Assembly (NCBI RefSeq): GCF_014873955.1
Contig: NZ_JADBED010000001.1
Coordinates: forward strand, 1,426,001-1,490,000
DNA: 64,000 bases
Direction of reading: 5' to 3'
Source: Nesterenkonia lutea
Lineage (GTDB): Bacteria; Actinomycetota; Actinomycetes; Actinomycetales; Micrococcaceae
In this document: positions 1 through 8,779 of the stretch, one piece after another
How the letters are laid out: every line of letters begins with the position of its first letter
Position numbering within the stretch: the first letter of the stretch is position 1
Made by a program: the position numbers and the translations under genes
Notes under the pieces: generated by a model
Databases searched by the model: none
What the model was told of the DNA's origin: nothing
What the model saw: only the letters and a program-made list of their open reading frames with translations

Positions 1-1239
1 GGCGTCGAGGGAGGTCAGCGAGAGCGCCAGCGCCGGGATGCCGGTGGGCTCGGACGCAGCAGCGTCATCCTCGGCATCATCTTCGGCGTCAGCAGCAGCC
101 TCAGCGGCACCCTCCACGTCCCCTGAGGCCGAGGGCACCAGGACGACGGCGAGCGCCTCGGCAGTCCGAGCGGCTTCGTCCCGCTTGGGCTTGGTGGTCA
201 GCGATTCGCCGGCTCGGTCCAGGCAGACGGCGATCGCCATCGGCGCTCCGGCGTGGGCCTTCAGGAACGCGGTGAGCTCCTCGGCCTGCTCGGTCACGGT
301 GACTGCGGGCAGCGCGTCGGTGGGAGTCGGCGGGACCACGGTCTCGGGGAAGCGGGCGGCGAAGGTCTCATAGAGGCGTTCACGGATCTGGTTGAACTGC
401 AGCGCGTCGAAGAGCGGGTCCAGCACCTCGCGGTCAGGGACCTGCAGCTCGGAGTCCTCCAGGGCCACGGGCAGATCCAGGTCGCGCAGCAGCAGGTTCA
501 GCTCCAGGTTGCGCTCCACGTCCGCGAGCGCCTCGCGCAGGTTCTCCCCCGCCTTGCCACTGATGCGCTCGGCGTTCTCGATGATCCCGCGGGTCGAGCC
601 GTACTCGGCGATCCACTTCGCAGCCGTCTTGGGTCCGACCTTGGGCACACCGGGCAGGTTGTCCGCGGACTCCCCCACCAGTGCGGCGAGGTCCGGGTAC
701 TTCAGCGGCGGGACCAGATACTTCTCCTCCACGCCGGCGGGATCGAGCATCGCGACCTTGGACAGTCCGGAGGTGGGGTACATCAGGGTGGTCCGCTCGG
801 TGACCAGCTGCAGCGTATCGCGGTCTCCGGAGACGATCAGGGTCTCCCAGCCGGCGGCGTCGGCCTGCGTGGCGTAGGTCGCGACGATGTCGTCGGCCTC
901 GTAGCCCTCCAGGGTCACCGTGGCGATGTTCATCCCCTCAGCGACCTGTCTGATCAGGTCGATCTGCCCGCCGAACTCCTCGGGGGTCTTCGCGCGGCCT
1001 CCCTTGTACTCGGTGTAGGAGGTGTGCCTGAACGTGGGAGTGTCGAGGTCGAAGGCGAGGATCACGTGGGTGGGAAGCTCCTCGCGGATCAGCTTGAGCA
1101 GCATGTTCGTGAAGCCATGCACCGCGTTGGTGTATTGGCCGGAGTCCGTCAGGAAGCTCTCGGTGGGCAGGGCGTAGAAGGCCCTGAACGCCATGGAGTG
1201 ACCGTCGATGACCAGGAGTTTATTGGGACTTGTTGACAC
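1..1239 (-). CDS. polA: DNA polymerase I, N-terminal part (runs off the left edge)
   Basis: The 413 visible codons encode the 5'-3' exonuclease (flap endonuclease) domain of DNA polymerase I, which removes RNA primers and flaps in Okazaki-fragment maturation and excision repair. The start is a GTG at 1239 (MSTSPNKLLVIDGHSMAFRA) preceded by GGGGAG. Metal-binding motifs are visible: GYEADD near residue 112 and SGDRD near 136. The helix-hairpin-helix loop PGVPKVGPKT lies near 196. The frame stays open to position 1, where an Ala/Asp/Glu-rich linker leads into the inactive 3'-5' exonuclease region; the polymerase domain is outside the window. It is divergent from the thioesterase gene, with a 139-bp shared upstream region. 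Confidence 0.95.
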   Translation of the reverse strand, partial: MSTSPNKLLVIDGHSMAFRAFYALPTESFLTDSGQYTNAVHGFTNMLLKLIREELPTHVILAFDLDTPTFRHTSYTEYKGGRAKTPEEFGGQIDLIRQVAEGMNIATVTLEGYEADDIVATYATQADAAGWETLIVSGDRDTLQLVTERTTLMYPTSGLSKVAMLDPAGVEEKYLVPPLKYPDLAALVGESADNLPGVPKVGPKTAAKWIAEYGSTRGIIENAERISGKAGENLREALADVERNLELNLLLRDLDLPVALEDSELQVPDREVLDPLFDALQFNQIRERLYETFAARFPETVVPPTPTDALPAVTVTEQAEELTAFLKAHAGAPMAIAVCLDRAGESLTTKPKRDEAARTAEALAVVLVPSASGDVEGAAEAAADAEDDAEDDAAASEPTGIPALALSLTSLDA

Positions 1240-1378
1240 GCTCCCCAGCCTATCGCGACCCCCGCGCTCACCCCAGACCTCTCACCAGAGCCATCGCTGG
1301 ACCTGGGAGCGGACCTGAGACGCGTCCATCGTGGTGCGGCTCTCATCCACCTGCTCACCAGCATCTAAGCTGGAGCCC

Positions 1379-1912
1379 ATGACTTCTCAGCATGATGCGC
1401 TCAACCACGCCTCCCACAGCTCTGCCCCGGCTGCGCCCACCCCGTTCCCCGACGAGGAGGAGCGCCTCGCACGGATGGAGGCCGCCGGCATTCCCAAGGA
1501 GTATCAGCAGTGGACCGGCCCGCATGGGGTCACCCCGCTGGGCGTGAAGATGGGGCTGCGGTACGTGGAGATGCACCCGGACAAGATGGTGGCCACTCTT
1601 CCGGTGGCGGGCAACGAGCAGAACATGGGACTTTTCCACGGCGGCGCACATATGGTGCTGGCCGAGACCCTGGGCTCGATCGCCGCGATCCTGCACGCGC
1701 GGGTCAACCTGGGTGTGGACAATGCGGTGGTGGGCACCGAGCTCGGCGCCACCCACCACCGCTCGGTCACCGCAGGCATGGTCACAGCCACCTGCACCCC
1801 GATCAACCTGGGACGACAGCTGACCAGCCACCAGATCGTGATGACCGACGACGCCGGCCGCCGCCTCTCGACCGCCCGGATGACCAACATGATCCTGCCC
1901 AACCGCAACTGA
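1379..1912 (+). CDS. PaaI-family hotdog-fold acyl-CoA thioesterase
   Basis: This is a 177-residue protein with one hotdog (4HBT) domain. The segment NMGLFHGGAHMVLAETLGS around residues 82-100 is the typical thioesterase helix start: HGG followed by an acidic residue on the hot-dog helix. Relatives hydrolyse aryl- or acyl-CoA (PaaI) or 1,4-dihydroxy-2-naphthoyl-CoA in menaquinone synthesis (MenI); the substrate here cannot be decided. I chose the ATG at 1379, not an upstream in-frame GTG, because GGAG sits five bases before it. The first 40 residues are a low-complexity Ala/Ser/Pro leader. Proximity to polA is common in Actinobacteria. Confidence 0.85.
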   Translation: MTSQHDALNHASHSSAPAAPTPFPDEEERLARMEAAGIPKEYQQWTGPHGVTPLGVKMGLRYVEMHPDKMVATLPVAGNEQNMGLFHGGAHMVLAETLGSIAAILHARVNLGVDNAVVGTELGATHHRSVTAGMVTATCTPINLGRQLTSHQIVMTDDAGRRLSTARMTNMILPNRN

Positions 1913-1946
1913 GCGGCGCCTCCAGCTCGGCATGCGCAGCGCCGTG

Positions 1947-2014
1947 CTCAGCCCTGCCGTCTGCTCAGTCCTGCCGTCTGATCAGCCCTGCCGCCTCATC
2001 AGCCCTGTCGTCTG
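1947..2014. repeat. Four imperfect 17-bp tandem repeats
   Basis: Four head-to-tail 17-bp units (1947-1963, 1964-1980, 1981-1997, 1998-2014), of the form CTCAGCCCTGCCGTCTG, fill the gap between the convergent thioesterase and GT4 genes. The array stops just before the stop codon of the GT4 gene at 2016. Its units are unrelated to the other short tandem arrays in the window. Confidence 0.85.
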
Positions 2015-2015
2015 G

Positions 2016-3173
2016 TCAGGGCCGGTCGCGGCAGAGCAGCACGTCCAGGGCGCTCTCGATCGCCTCGGCGTGCTTCTCGGCGGTGTAGCGGTCCCGGACG
2101 ACGGCGAGGCTCGCCTCCCCCAGCTGATCCAGCTGCTTGGGCGCCGCCAGGAGCTCGGCGAGGACTCTGCGCAGCGAGTCGACGTCGCCGGTCTGGTAGT
2201 AGCGCCCGGTGACGCCCTCGACCACGGCCTCGATCTCGGGGCTTGAATCGGGGTTGCCGTCCTCGGCGAGCACCGGCACCCCGAAGCTCATCGCCTGAAT
2301 GACGTTCAGCCCGGCCCCGCCCACGGAGACCGCGAGATCGGCGCGGGCGTAGAGTCCCCGCAGCCGGTCATGCTCATAGACGGCACCGAGGAACTCCGCG
2401 TCGACCCCGTGGTCGGTGAAGACCTGCTCGAGCCGGGGACGTTCGGCGCCCTCGCCCACGATGAGCGCCTTTGGCCGCGTGTGGGCAGGCATGCCGCCGA
2501 GCGCTTCGGCGAGCAGGTCCAGGCGATGGCGAGCGGTGAGTCGGGAGCTGTAGATGATCGTGGCAGGCGACGCGGCGTCGTCGTCGGTGACGCCCGAACG
2601 GTGGAGGTCAGCGGCGGCGGAAGCATCGCGGGCCGAGCCGATCATCGCTTCCGGGTAGATGCTGTTGTAGATGACCTGGATCTTCTCGGCCGGGACCCCG
2701 TAGGAGGCGCCGAGCTCCTTGGCGCGGTCGCCGTAGACCAGCAGCCCGTCGGTCAGCCGGTAGAAGGCCAGCCGAACCCGGCGTTTGACGCCGTCCTCGG
2801 GGCGCTTCCAGCCGTGGCCCCACATGATCAGCGTGCGTCCGCGCAGCGCCGCGACCCCAGAGGCCACCCAGGCTGAGACCGTGGGGATCCGTCCGGCGAT
2901 GACGTAGGCGTCATGGTCCCCGCGCCAGATCTCGCGGACCTGTCCGTGCTCCCACCAGAACTGCCGGACTGCGGAGAATCCCAGCGGCCTGACCTGAGCC
3001 AGGACCTCGTCAGCGGCGGAGCGGATCGCATCCGCACGGGGCGCTTCTGAGTTCCTGAACCGTCCGACCAGGTCGAAGTCGTAGCGCGTGGACTCCAGGA
3101 GTCTGCGCAGCAGCGGCTCGCGATAGTGCGCCACCGTGGGCTGGACCACGAAGTACACCCGGGGACGCGCCAT
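2016..3173 (-). CDS. GT-B glycosyltransferase, family 4-like
   Basis: This 385-residue protein has a GT-B layout. The N-terminal half begins MARPRVYFVVQPTVAHYREP, and the C-terminal half carries the GT4-type donor-binding region (IIYSSRL near 210, ADLAVSVGGAGLNVIQAMSFG near 285-300). Relatives transfer a sugar from a nucleotide-sugar donor to a lipid or glycan acceptor. The usual glutamates of the EX7E motif appear replaced by Gly and Gln, so donor or mechanism may differ. It lies downstream of tRNA-Gly and its terminator, so it probably has its own promoter within 3174-3213. No transmembrane segment is seen, so it probably acts at the inner face of the membrane on a cell-envelope polymer. 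The acceptor is unknown. Confidence 0.8.
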   Translation of the reverse strand: MARPRVYFVVQPTVAHYREPLLRRLLESTRYDFDLVGRFRNSEAPRADAIRSAADEVLAQVRPLGFSAVRQFWWEHGQVREIWRGDHDAYVIAGRIPTVSAWVASGVAALRGRTLIMWGHGWKRPEDGVKRRVRLAFYRLTDGLLVYGDRAKELGASYGVPAEKIQVIYNSIYPEAMIGSARDASAAADLHRSGVTDDDAASPATIIYSSRLTARHRLDLLAEALGGMPAHTRPKALIVGEGAERPRLEQVFTDHGVDAEFLGAVYEHDRLRGLYARADLAVSVGGAGLNVIQAMSFGVPVLAEDGNPDSSPEIEAVVEGVTGRYYQTGDVDSLRRVLAELLAAPKQLDQLGEASLAVVRDRYTAEKHAEAIESALDVLLCRDRP

Positions 3174-3213
3174 GGCTTCCTCTCAGTGTCGAGCTCACTA
3201 GGGGCAGATGCAC

Positions 3214-3264
3214 AAAAAGCCTCTCCTGCGGTGACCGAGAGGACCCGATCACCGGGAGAGGCTT
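3214..3264 (-). terminator. Intrinsic terminator after tRNA-Gly
   Basis: AAGCCTCTCC (3217-3226) pairs with GGAGAGGCTT (3255-3264), with an inner CGGTGA/TCACCG stem. Read on the minus strand, the hairpin ends in TTTTT. It lies 10 bases past the tRNA CCA end. Confidence 0.85.
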
Positions 3265-3273
3265 GTAGGTGAC

Positions 3274-3347
3274 TGGAGGGGATGACGGGAATCGAACCCG
3301 CATCGTTGGTTTGGAAGACCAAAGCTTTACCACTAAGCTACATCCCC
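3274..3347 (-). tRNA. tRNA-Gly (anticodon TCC)
   Basis: The minus strand folds as a cloverleaf. The acceptor stem is GGGGATG/CATCCCC, the anticodon arm TTGGT-CTTCCAA-ACCAA gives TCC, and the T arm is GCGGG-TTCGATT-CCCGT. The discriminator is U, as expected for tRNA-Gly, and CCA is encoded at 3276-3274. A strong terminator follows immediately. Confidence 0.95.
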
Positions 3348-3461
3348 GTGCATGCCCAGAGACCCGGCCCTTCCAGGCCGTACCTCCGTCGCAACAAGAT
3401 CCCACTCTAGCAAGGCGGACTGCCTGCTCCAAACCCAACACGCCTCGGATAGTGTCGAGGG

Positions 3462-6400
3462 GTGAATCGCTCAGACGAAGCCTCTGCACAGCCCGCCAGT
3501 GAACCAGCACAGGTCGCTTCTGCCCCCGCGATCGCCGCGCAAGCACACCGCGCCGCGCAGGCTCATGAGCAGGCGGCCCAGGAACTCTCCAGCTCAGCGC
3601 ATCATGAGCAGCTCTGGGGTCCGCTGGAGCGGGCGCATCGCGAGCGTGCCGCCGATCTGCGCCGACGAGCCGCCGCGGAGACCTCCCGTCCTGCGGCGGA
3701 TGTGCCGCTGGCCGCCCCGCTGGCCGCCCTGTCGGTCCACGACGCCGTCGCCGCGGCCCGCGCCGCCGCCGCCGAGCTGCCCGCCGCCGAATCCGGCATC
3801 TCCCGACCGAAGCTGGACCTGCGGATCGGCATCATCTGCGACCGGTTCCTCCTGGACACCTTCTCCGGACTGGCCGAGCTCATCCCGATCACCCCGGACA
3901 ACTGGGAGAACCACCTCGATGACGTCGATCTGCTGCTGGTCGCGGCCACCTGGCGGGGCCACGACGGCTCCTCCTGGGACAACACCGCGCCCGAGGCGCC
4001 GGCGCGCCGACGGCTGCTGATCAGCACGATCATCCCGGCCTACCGCGCGAACGGGGTCCCACCTGTCTACTACGGCAAGGAGGACCCCCCGGATTACCGG
4101 CAGTTCCTGGACATCGCTCGGGCCTGCGACCACATCTTCACCACCGCCGCCGAGGTCGTCGAGGACTACCGCCGGGACTGTCCCCGGGCACTCAGCGTCG
4201 AGGTGCTGCCCTTCGGGGTCAATCCGCTGCTGCACTCCCCGCTGGGTTCCCGCAGCGCGCCCGCGCAGGTCCGGGAGCTCATCTTCTTCGCCGGCTCCTG
4301 GATGGGCCGGAAGTATCCCGAGCGGGCACGCTTCGCCGAATGGATCCTCGACGGTGTGCTGGACTCGGGGCGACCGCTGGCGATCGTGGACCGCTGGTGG
4401 GAGGAGATCTCCGCCCAGCTGGATTCGGAGCAGCCGATGCTCAGCCCCAATCAGCTGATCCCGGTGAAGTACTGGCCCTACCGGGTGCCCGCGATGGATC
4501 ACCATGAGCTGATGGACCTCCAGCGGGTGGTGGACATCGCGGTGAACCTGAACTCGGTGATCGGCTCGCAGACTATGTTCGCCAACCGGGCGCTGGAGCT
4601 TCAGGCGGCCGGCACTCTGGTGCTCTCCACCTATAACCAGGGGCTGAACTCGTACCACCCGCAGGTCCGCATCGCGAATTCCGCCGAGGATGTGACCGAG
4701 AGCCTGCGTGGACTCGATCTCGAGGAGCTGCGCCGGACCCAGAGCGACGGCGTCCGAGAGGTCTTCCTGCATCACCACGTCTCTGACCTGCTCGCCCGGG
4801 TCGCTCGGACCGCTGGGAAGGAGGTGGCCTCCCAGCAGGAGCTGGTGGTCGCCGTGGCCGAGGACGTCACGGCGGAACTGACCCAGGACATGGCGGCGCA
4901 GGACCTGTCCACCTGTGGCCTGGGCCCGGTGGAGCTGCTGGACTGGAACCAGCTCGGCGACCGTGCCGCAGACCCGCTCGCGCCGCGGATCGATGTGCTG
5001 CTGCCGGTGAGCGGGCAGCGCCGGTACCTGCCCCGCTATGCGGCCGATCATGTGGCGGCCTTCCGCTACCAGTCCGCATCGATCACCACGAAGCTCGCCG
5101 GCAGCGCCGCGGAGACCGACCCGCACTCCCATCGGCACCACCGGGGCCTCCGGTCGCTCCCGCGTCCCCAGGACCTCGGTCTGACCGCCTGGTGGCGCCC
5201 CGAGCCTGCCGCGCTCGTCTCTGCCGCAGTGCTGGCGGCCTCCGGACAGGACGCCCGGGTCTATGCCATCGATCATCTCGGTCATGCCACCGCGGCCACC
5301 ATCAGCCAGTCCGGCCTGCTCCCCGCCGCGCTGCCCCACCCCGGCGACGACATCGCCGAAGCCAAGGATGAGTTCCGCCGCACGGCGAAGGCTGGAGAGC
5401 TCGAGCTCTCAGTGATCCTGCCGGTCTACAACAACGGGGACCACCTCCGGCACAAGGCCTTCGCCTCGCTGCGCCGCTCGCCGCACTTCTCGCGCACTCA
5501 TGTGCTGCTGATCGACGACGGCTCCACCGACCCGGTCACAGTGGCCGCCGTGGAGGAGCTGGCCCGGAGCTGGCCGAACGTCTCCGTCTTCCGGCACGGC
5601 ACCGGCGGCTCCGGATCGGCCTCGCGCCCGCGCAACACCGGCCTGGAGCTCGCCGCCACTGAATACGTCACCTACCTGGACCCCGATGATGAGGAGCTGG
5701 AGGCCGGCTACCACCTGCTCCAGCGGCGCCTGGCGGAGAAGCCTGAGGCGGACTTCGCGCTGGGCACCCAGGTCACCTGGACTGACCGGCATATGGTCCT
5801 GCCGGTGCACGACTGGTATTCGAGCATCGAGCAGCATGACGGCCTCTGCTGGCCGGACCGCGATTCGCTGTGGAGAATCCGCTTTCGTCCGGCGTCGATC
5901 GAGTCGATGGTGGCACGCACCGCATGGCTGCGGGGACTCGGACTGACCCAGCCGGAGGGCGCCACCGGACAGGACACCTTCTTCTTCCAGCAGATCCTCT
6001 TCCACGCCCGGGCCTATGTGCCGGTGGACCGGCCGGTCTATGTCTACTACGGAGCGGTGGACACCTCGATCGTCAACGTGGTCAGTCCCGCCTACTTCAG
6101 GAAGTACCTGATCCTCGAGGCGGCCAGGGCCTCCTGGCTGCAAGAGGTCGGGCTGCTGGCGGACTATCTGGACACTCGCTTCGAGCACTTCTTCGTCACC
6201 TGGTACCTGTGGAAATTCTCTCGGGTCCCCGCCGCCGACAGGGCCGAAGCCGCCACGGTGCTCTCCGAGATCGCCGGATTCTATGTGGAGGACCCCGCCC
6301 ACCATCCGTGGAGGACTCCGGAGGCGCTGCGCTTCTTCGGTCAGCGACGACTGCCCTCGGCGAAGAAGCTGCGCCCGCTGGCGGGGCGGCTGAAGCGCCG

Positions 6401-6626
6401 GGCACGCGGCGCCGCGGCCCTGCAGCTGGGGCAGCTCAAGCGCACTCGCTGGGGTCGGGGTGCCGGTCTCGTGTACCGCCGCACGCTCAAGCCGAGGTCT
6501 GCCGATCAGGTGGCGGCGCTGCGCGAGGTCTCAGCCGAGATCGAGCGGATCCAGCGACGGGAGGCGGCCCATTGGGGCATCACCGCGGCGGAATCGGCCT
6601 ACGCTGCGGCGGTGCAGGCCCGCTGA
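3462..6626 (+). CDS. Large two-module glycosyltransferase (CgeB-like plus GT2)
   Basis: This 1054-residue protein appears to hold two glycosyltransferase modules. Residues about 117-440 resemble the CgeB/DUF3880 GT-B type (LDLRIGIICDRF, PPVYYGKEDPPDY, LIFFAGSWMGRKYPER, then an NRALELQAAGTLVLSTYN donor-site region). Residues about 648-900 are a GT2 domain with LSVILPVYNN, LLIDDGSTDP and a DxD-type LDPDDEE near 739. The first 110 residues are Ala-rich and possibly disordered; the C-terminal about 100 residues are Arg-rich. The start is a GTG exactly six bases after TAGTGT, a leaderless-type spacing, although GAGGG also lies just before it. The likely role is assembly of a surface polysaccharide or teichoic/teichuronic polymer; the substrate is unknown. 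Confidence 0.8.
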   Translation: MNRSDEASAQPASEPAQVASAPAIAAQAHRAAQAHEQAAQELSSSAHHEQLWGPLERAHRERAADLRRRAAAETSRPAADVPLAAPLAALSVHDAVAAARAAAAELPAAESGISRPKLDLRIGIICDRFLLDTFSGLAELIPITPDNWENHLDDVDLLLVAATWRGHDGSSWDNTAPEAPARRRLLISTIIPAYRANGVPPVYYGKEDPPDYRQFLDIARACDHIFTTAAEVVEDYRRDCPRALSVEVLPFGVNPLLHSPLGSRSAPAQVRELIFFAGSWMGRKYPERARFAEWILDGVLDSGRPLAIVDRWWEEISAQLDSEQPMLSPNQLIPVKYWPYRVPAMDHHELMDLQRVVDIAVNLNSVIGSQTMFANRALELQAAGTLVLSTYNQGLNSYHPQVRIANSAEDVTESLRGLDLEELRRTQSDGVREVFLHHHVSDLLARVARTAGKEVASQQELVVAVAEDVTAELTQDMAAQDLSTCGLGPVELLDWNQLGDRAADPLAPRIDVLLPVSGQRRYLPRYAADHVAAFRYQSASITTKLAGSAAETDPHSHRHHRGLRSLPRPQDLGLTAWWRPEPAALVSAAVLAASGQDARVYAIDHLGHATAATISQSGLLPAALPHPGDDIAEAKDEFRRTAKAGELELSVILPVYNNGDHLRHKAFASLRRSPHFSRTHVLLIDDGSTDPVTVAAVEELARSWPNVSVFRHGTGGSGSASRPRNTGLELAATEYVTYLDPDDEELEAGYHLLQRRLAEKPEADFALGTQVTWTDRHMVLPVHDWYSSIEQHDGLCWPDRDSLWRIRFRPASIESMVARTAWLRGLGLTQPEGATGQDTFFFQQILFHARAYVPVDRPVYVYYGAVDTSIVNVVSPAYFRKYLILEAARASWLQEVGLLADYLDTRFEHFFVTWYLWKFSRVPAADRAEAATVLSEIAGFYVEDPAHHPWRTPEALRFFGQRRLPSAKKLRPLAGRLKRRARGAAALQLGQLKRTRWGRGAGLVYRRTLKPRSADQVAALREVSAEIERIQRREAAHWGITAAESAYAAAVQAR

Positions 6627-7556
6627 TCAGCGGGCGTACTCCTCAAGGCTGCGCCCCGCCGCGGCCTGCAGCATCCCCAGGCCCTCCCGGTGATAGATGC
6701 TGTCCACGTAGCGCACAGGTGCGCCCTGCAGGCGGCGGATCGACACTCGCGCGGCCCCGTATCCCAGCCGTCCCAGCCCCTCGGCCGCGATCCGCAGGCG
6801 CAGCCCGGGGCTGAGCCGCCGCCGATCGGCGCGGCGCATGAGCTTGGTGGCCCGGACGTGTCCGGCGCGCACCGCGCGCTGGCGCATCCAGGCGGGGCTG
6901 AGGCGTTCTGTCGGGACATCTTCTGTCACCACGGCTTCCGCGCACCACCAGGAGCGCGCCCCTGCCGCCTGCATGCGTCCGAAGAGGTCGGAGTCCTCTC
7001 CCCCGATGAAGCTGAACGCCTCGTCGAAGCGGAAGCCCGCCTCGCGGAACCAGGCGGCTCGGACCAGCACATTATTGGTCGCGGGACGGTGATCCCACGG
7101 TCCGGTGGGGAAATCGATGCGGCGGATGAACCCGGATTCCTGCAGCCAGGCCGGGGGGTCCTCACCGAAGTGCGAGATGACCGGCCCGGAGACGGTGTCG
7201 GCCCCGGACTCCTCGGCGCAGACGAGCAGCGCGTTCAGCCAGTTCGGGGCGGCCCGCTCGTCGTCGTCGAGGAAGAGCACCGCCTCGGCCTCTTCGGGCA
7301 CCGCCTCCACCGCGGCATTGCGGGCCGCGGCGATGCCGGGACGAGGTTCGTGGACGTAGCGGGCCTCCGGGTACTGCCGGCTGACCTGCCCGGCGGCCTC
7401 CCCGGCGGGAGAGTTGTCCACCACGATCAGCTGCGGAACCTTGGCACCGTGCTGGGCACTGGTCTGCTGGGCGCGCAGTGAGGAGAGCAGCTCGGCGAGC
7501 GGTCCCGGCCGCCTGAACGTGCAGACGCAGACATAGGCGTTCTCGGGTGTGATCAC
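6627..7556 (-). CDS. Family 2 glycosyltransferase
   Basis: This 309-residue GT-A protein begins AYVCVCTFRRPGPLAELLSS, the nucleotide-sugar site. It has LIVVDNSP near 43-50, a catalytic metal motif FLDDDE at 95-100, and the acceptor/catalytic-base region GGEDSDLFGRM near 190. It is the last gene of a three-gene operon (LCP ligase, GT4, GT2); its GTG start overlaps the preceding stop by four bases. The stop abuts the stop of the convergent large glycosyltransferase, so the two codons form TGATCA at 6624-6629. It is probably a cytoplasmic-face enzyme extending an envelope glycan; sugar and acceptor are unknown. Confidence 0.85.
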   Translation of the reverse strand: MITPENAYVCVCTFRRPGPLAELLSSLRAQQTSAQHGAKVPQLIVVDNSPAGEAAGQVSRQYPEARYVHEPRPGIAAARNAAVEAVPEEAEAVLFLDDDERAAPNWLNALLVCAEESGADTVSGPVISHFGEDPPAWLQESGFIRRIDFPTGPWDHRPATNNVLVRAAWFREAGFRFDEAFSFIGGEDSDLFGRMQAAGARSWWCAEAVVTEDVPTERLSPAWMRQRAVRAGHVRATKLMRRADRRRLSPGLRLRIAAEGLGRLGYGAARVSIRRLQGAPVRYVDSIYHREGLGMLQAAAGRSLEEYAR

Positions 7557-8779
7557 CGCTGCGCCCGGTCCCGCAGATCGGCGAGCAGCGCGGCATAGCG
7601 CTTGCCCAGCTCGGGAAGGTCGGCGTACTCCGCGACCCAGCTCCTGCCCCGCGGGTCCACGGGAGTGGATGTGGGATCCGCAGCGAGCGCGGCGAGCGTC
7701 TCGGCGATCTGGGCGGTGTCCCCGCTGAGGTGGGTCACATTCTCCGCGTGCCCGAGAACCCAGGCGGCCTCGCCCGTGACCGCCGCAGTGATGTGCTTGC
7801 CCAGGCCCATCAGCTCAAAGGTCTTCGAGGGCACGGTCCAGGCGAAGGACGCCCAGTCCGTGCGCAGGCTCACCAGGGCGGTGTCCGCCCAGCGGTAGTG
7901 CTCCCAGACCTCGTCACCATGGACCGGCTCACAGAACTCGACCGCTCCGCTCGCCAGCGCACCGGCGGAGGCGGCGATCTCGCGCAGCTGATCCTTCTGC
8001 GTGCCTGAGCCGACCATGCGCAGCCGGACGTCGAGTCCCCCGGTCCGCGGGATGGAGGCCACCGCCAGGATGAGCCGTTCCAACGCCTGGCTCTCGCCAT
8101 GGTTGCCCAGATAGGCCATCCGCAGCTCCCCGGGCGCACGTCTGCGATGCTCGAGCAGGGGCACCTGGTCCAGCGCCACTCCATTGCTGATGGTCTCCAC
8201 CGGGGAGACGCCGCGTTCGCGGAGACGCTGCGCGAATCCCTCGGTGACCGTAACCACCAGCTCGGCGCGGCGCTGCACGGCGATGACCGCGGCCTCCATG
8301 AGCCGGCCCAGCGGACCCGCCCTCACCTCTGCCTCACGGGCGAGCTCGGGCCAGGCGTCACGCATGTCCACGACCAGCGGGATCCGGCGGCAGCGCGAGA
8401 CCACCCAGCCGGCGCAGATGGTGGGAAGGGCCGGGACGGTGGCCACCACGAGGTCGGGCCTGGGGGCGGCGAGGGCGCGGGGCACCATCAGGACCCCGGA
8501 GGCCAGATCAGAGGCGAATCTGCCGGCGCGGGAATTGCGCAGCAGCACATAAGGGGTGCGGTGCAGCCGTTCCCCGGCAGGCCCCTCCGCGGCAGCCAGG
8601 CTGAACCGCCCCCGTCCGCGGTGCTGGCCAGGCGTGTGGTGCTTGTTCGCCGCCGGCACGACGACGTCGACCGCCCATCCGTCCTGCCGCAGCGAGGCCA
8701 CCAGGCGCTCCCAGCGCCGCTGGGGCGCGGTGCGCTCGGGCCAATAGCTGTGCGTCAGCAGCTGCACGCGAGGGGTCAC
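7553..8779 (-). CDS. Family 4 glycosyltransferase (WcaI/WbuB-like)
   Basis: This 408-residue GT-B enzyme has an N-terminal acceptor domain (VQLLTHSYWPERTAPQRR, typical of WbuB-type transferases) and a C-terminal donor domain. In the donor domain the end of the EX7E region reads PSKTFELMGLGK, with the expected glutamate. Such enzymes transfer sugars to lipid-linked intermediates at the cytoplasmic membrane face. The GTG start overlaps the LCP stop by four bases and its own stop overlaps the next GT2 gene by four bases, so the three are translationally coupled. The pairing with an LCP ligase suggests the product is attached to peptidoglycan. Confidence 0.85.
   Translation of the reverse strand: MTPRVQLLTHSYWPERTAPQRRWERLVASLRQDGWAVDVVVPAANKHHTPGQHRGRGRFSLAAAEGPAGERLHRTPYVLLRNSRAGRFASDLASGVLMVPRALAAPRPDLVVATVPALPTICAGWVVSRCRRIPLVVDMRDAWPELAREAEVRAGPLGRLMEAAVIAVQRRAELVVTVTEGFAQRLRERGVSPVETISNGVALDQVPLLEHRRRAPGELRMAYLGNHGESQALERLILAVASIPRTGGLDVRLRMVGSGTQKDQLREIAASAGALASGAVEFCEPVHGDEVWEHYRWADTALVSLRTDWASFAWTVPSKTFELMGLGKHITAAVTGEAAWVLGHAENVTHLSGDTAQIAETLAALAADPTSTPVDPRGRSWVAEYADLPELGKRYAALLADLRDRAQR

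Noticed and set aside
1947..2014. CRISPR array
   Set aside because: The 17-bp units are contiguous without unique spacers, and no cas genes are present. The same reasoning applies to the other tandem arrays.
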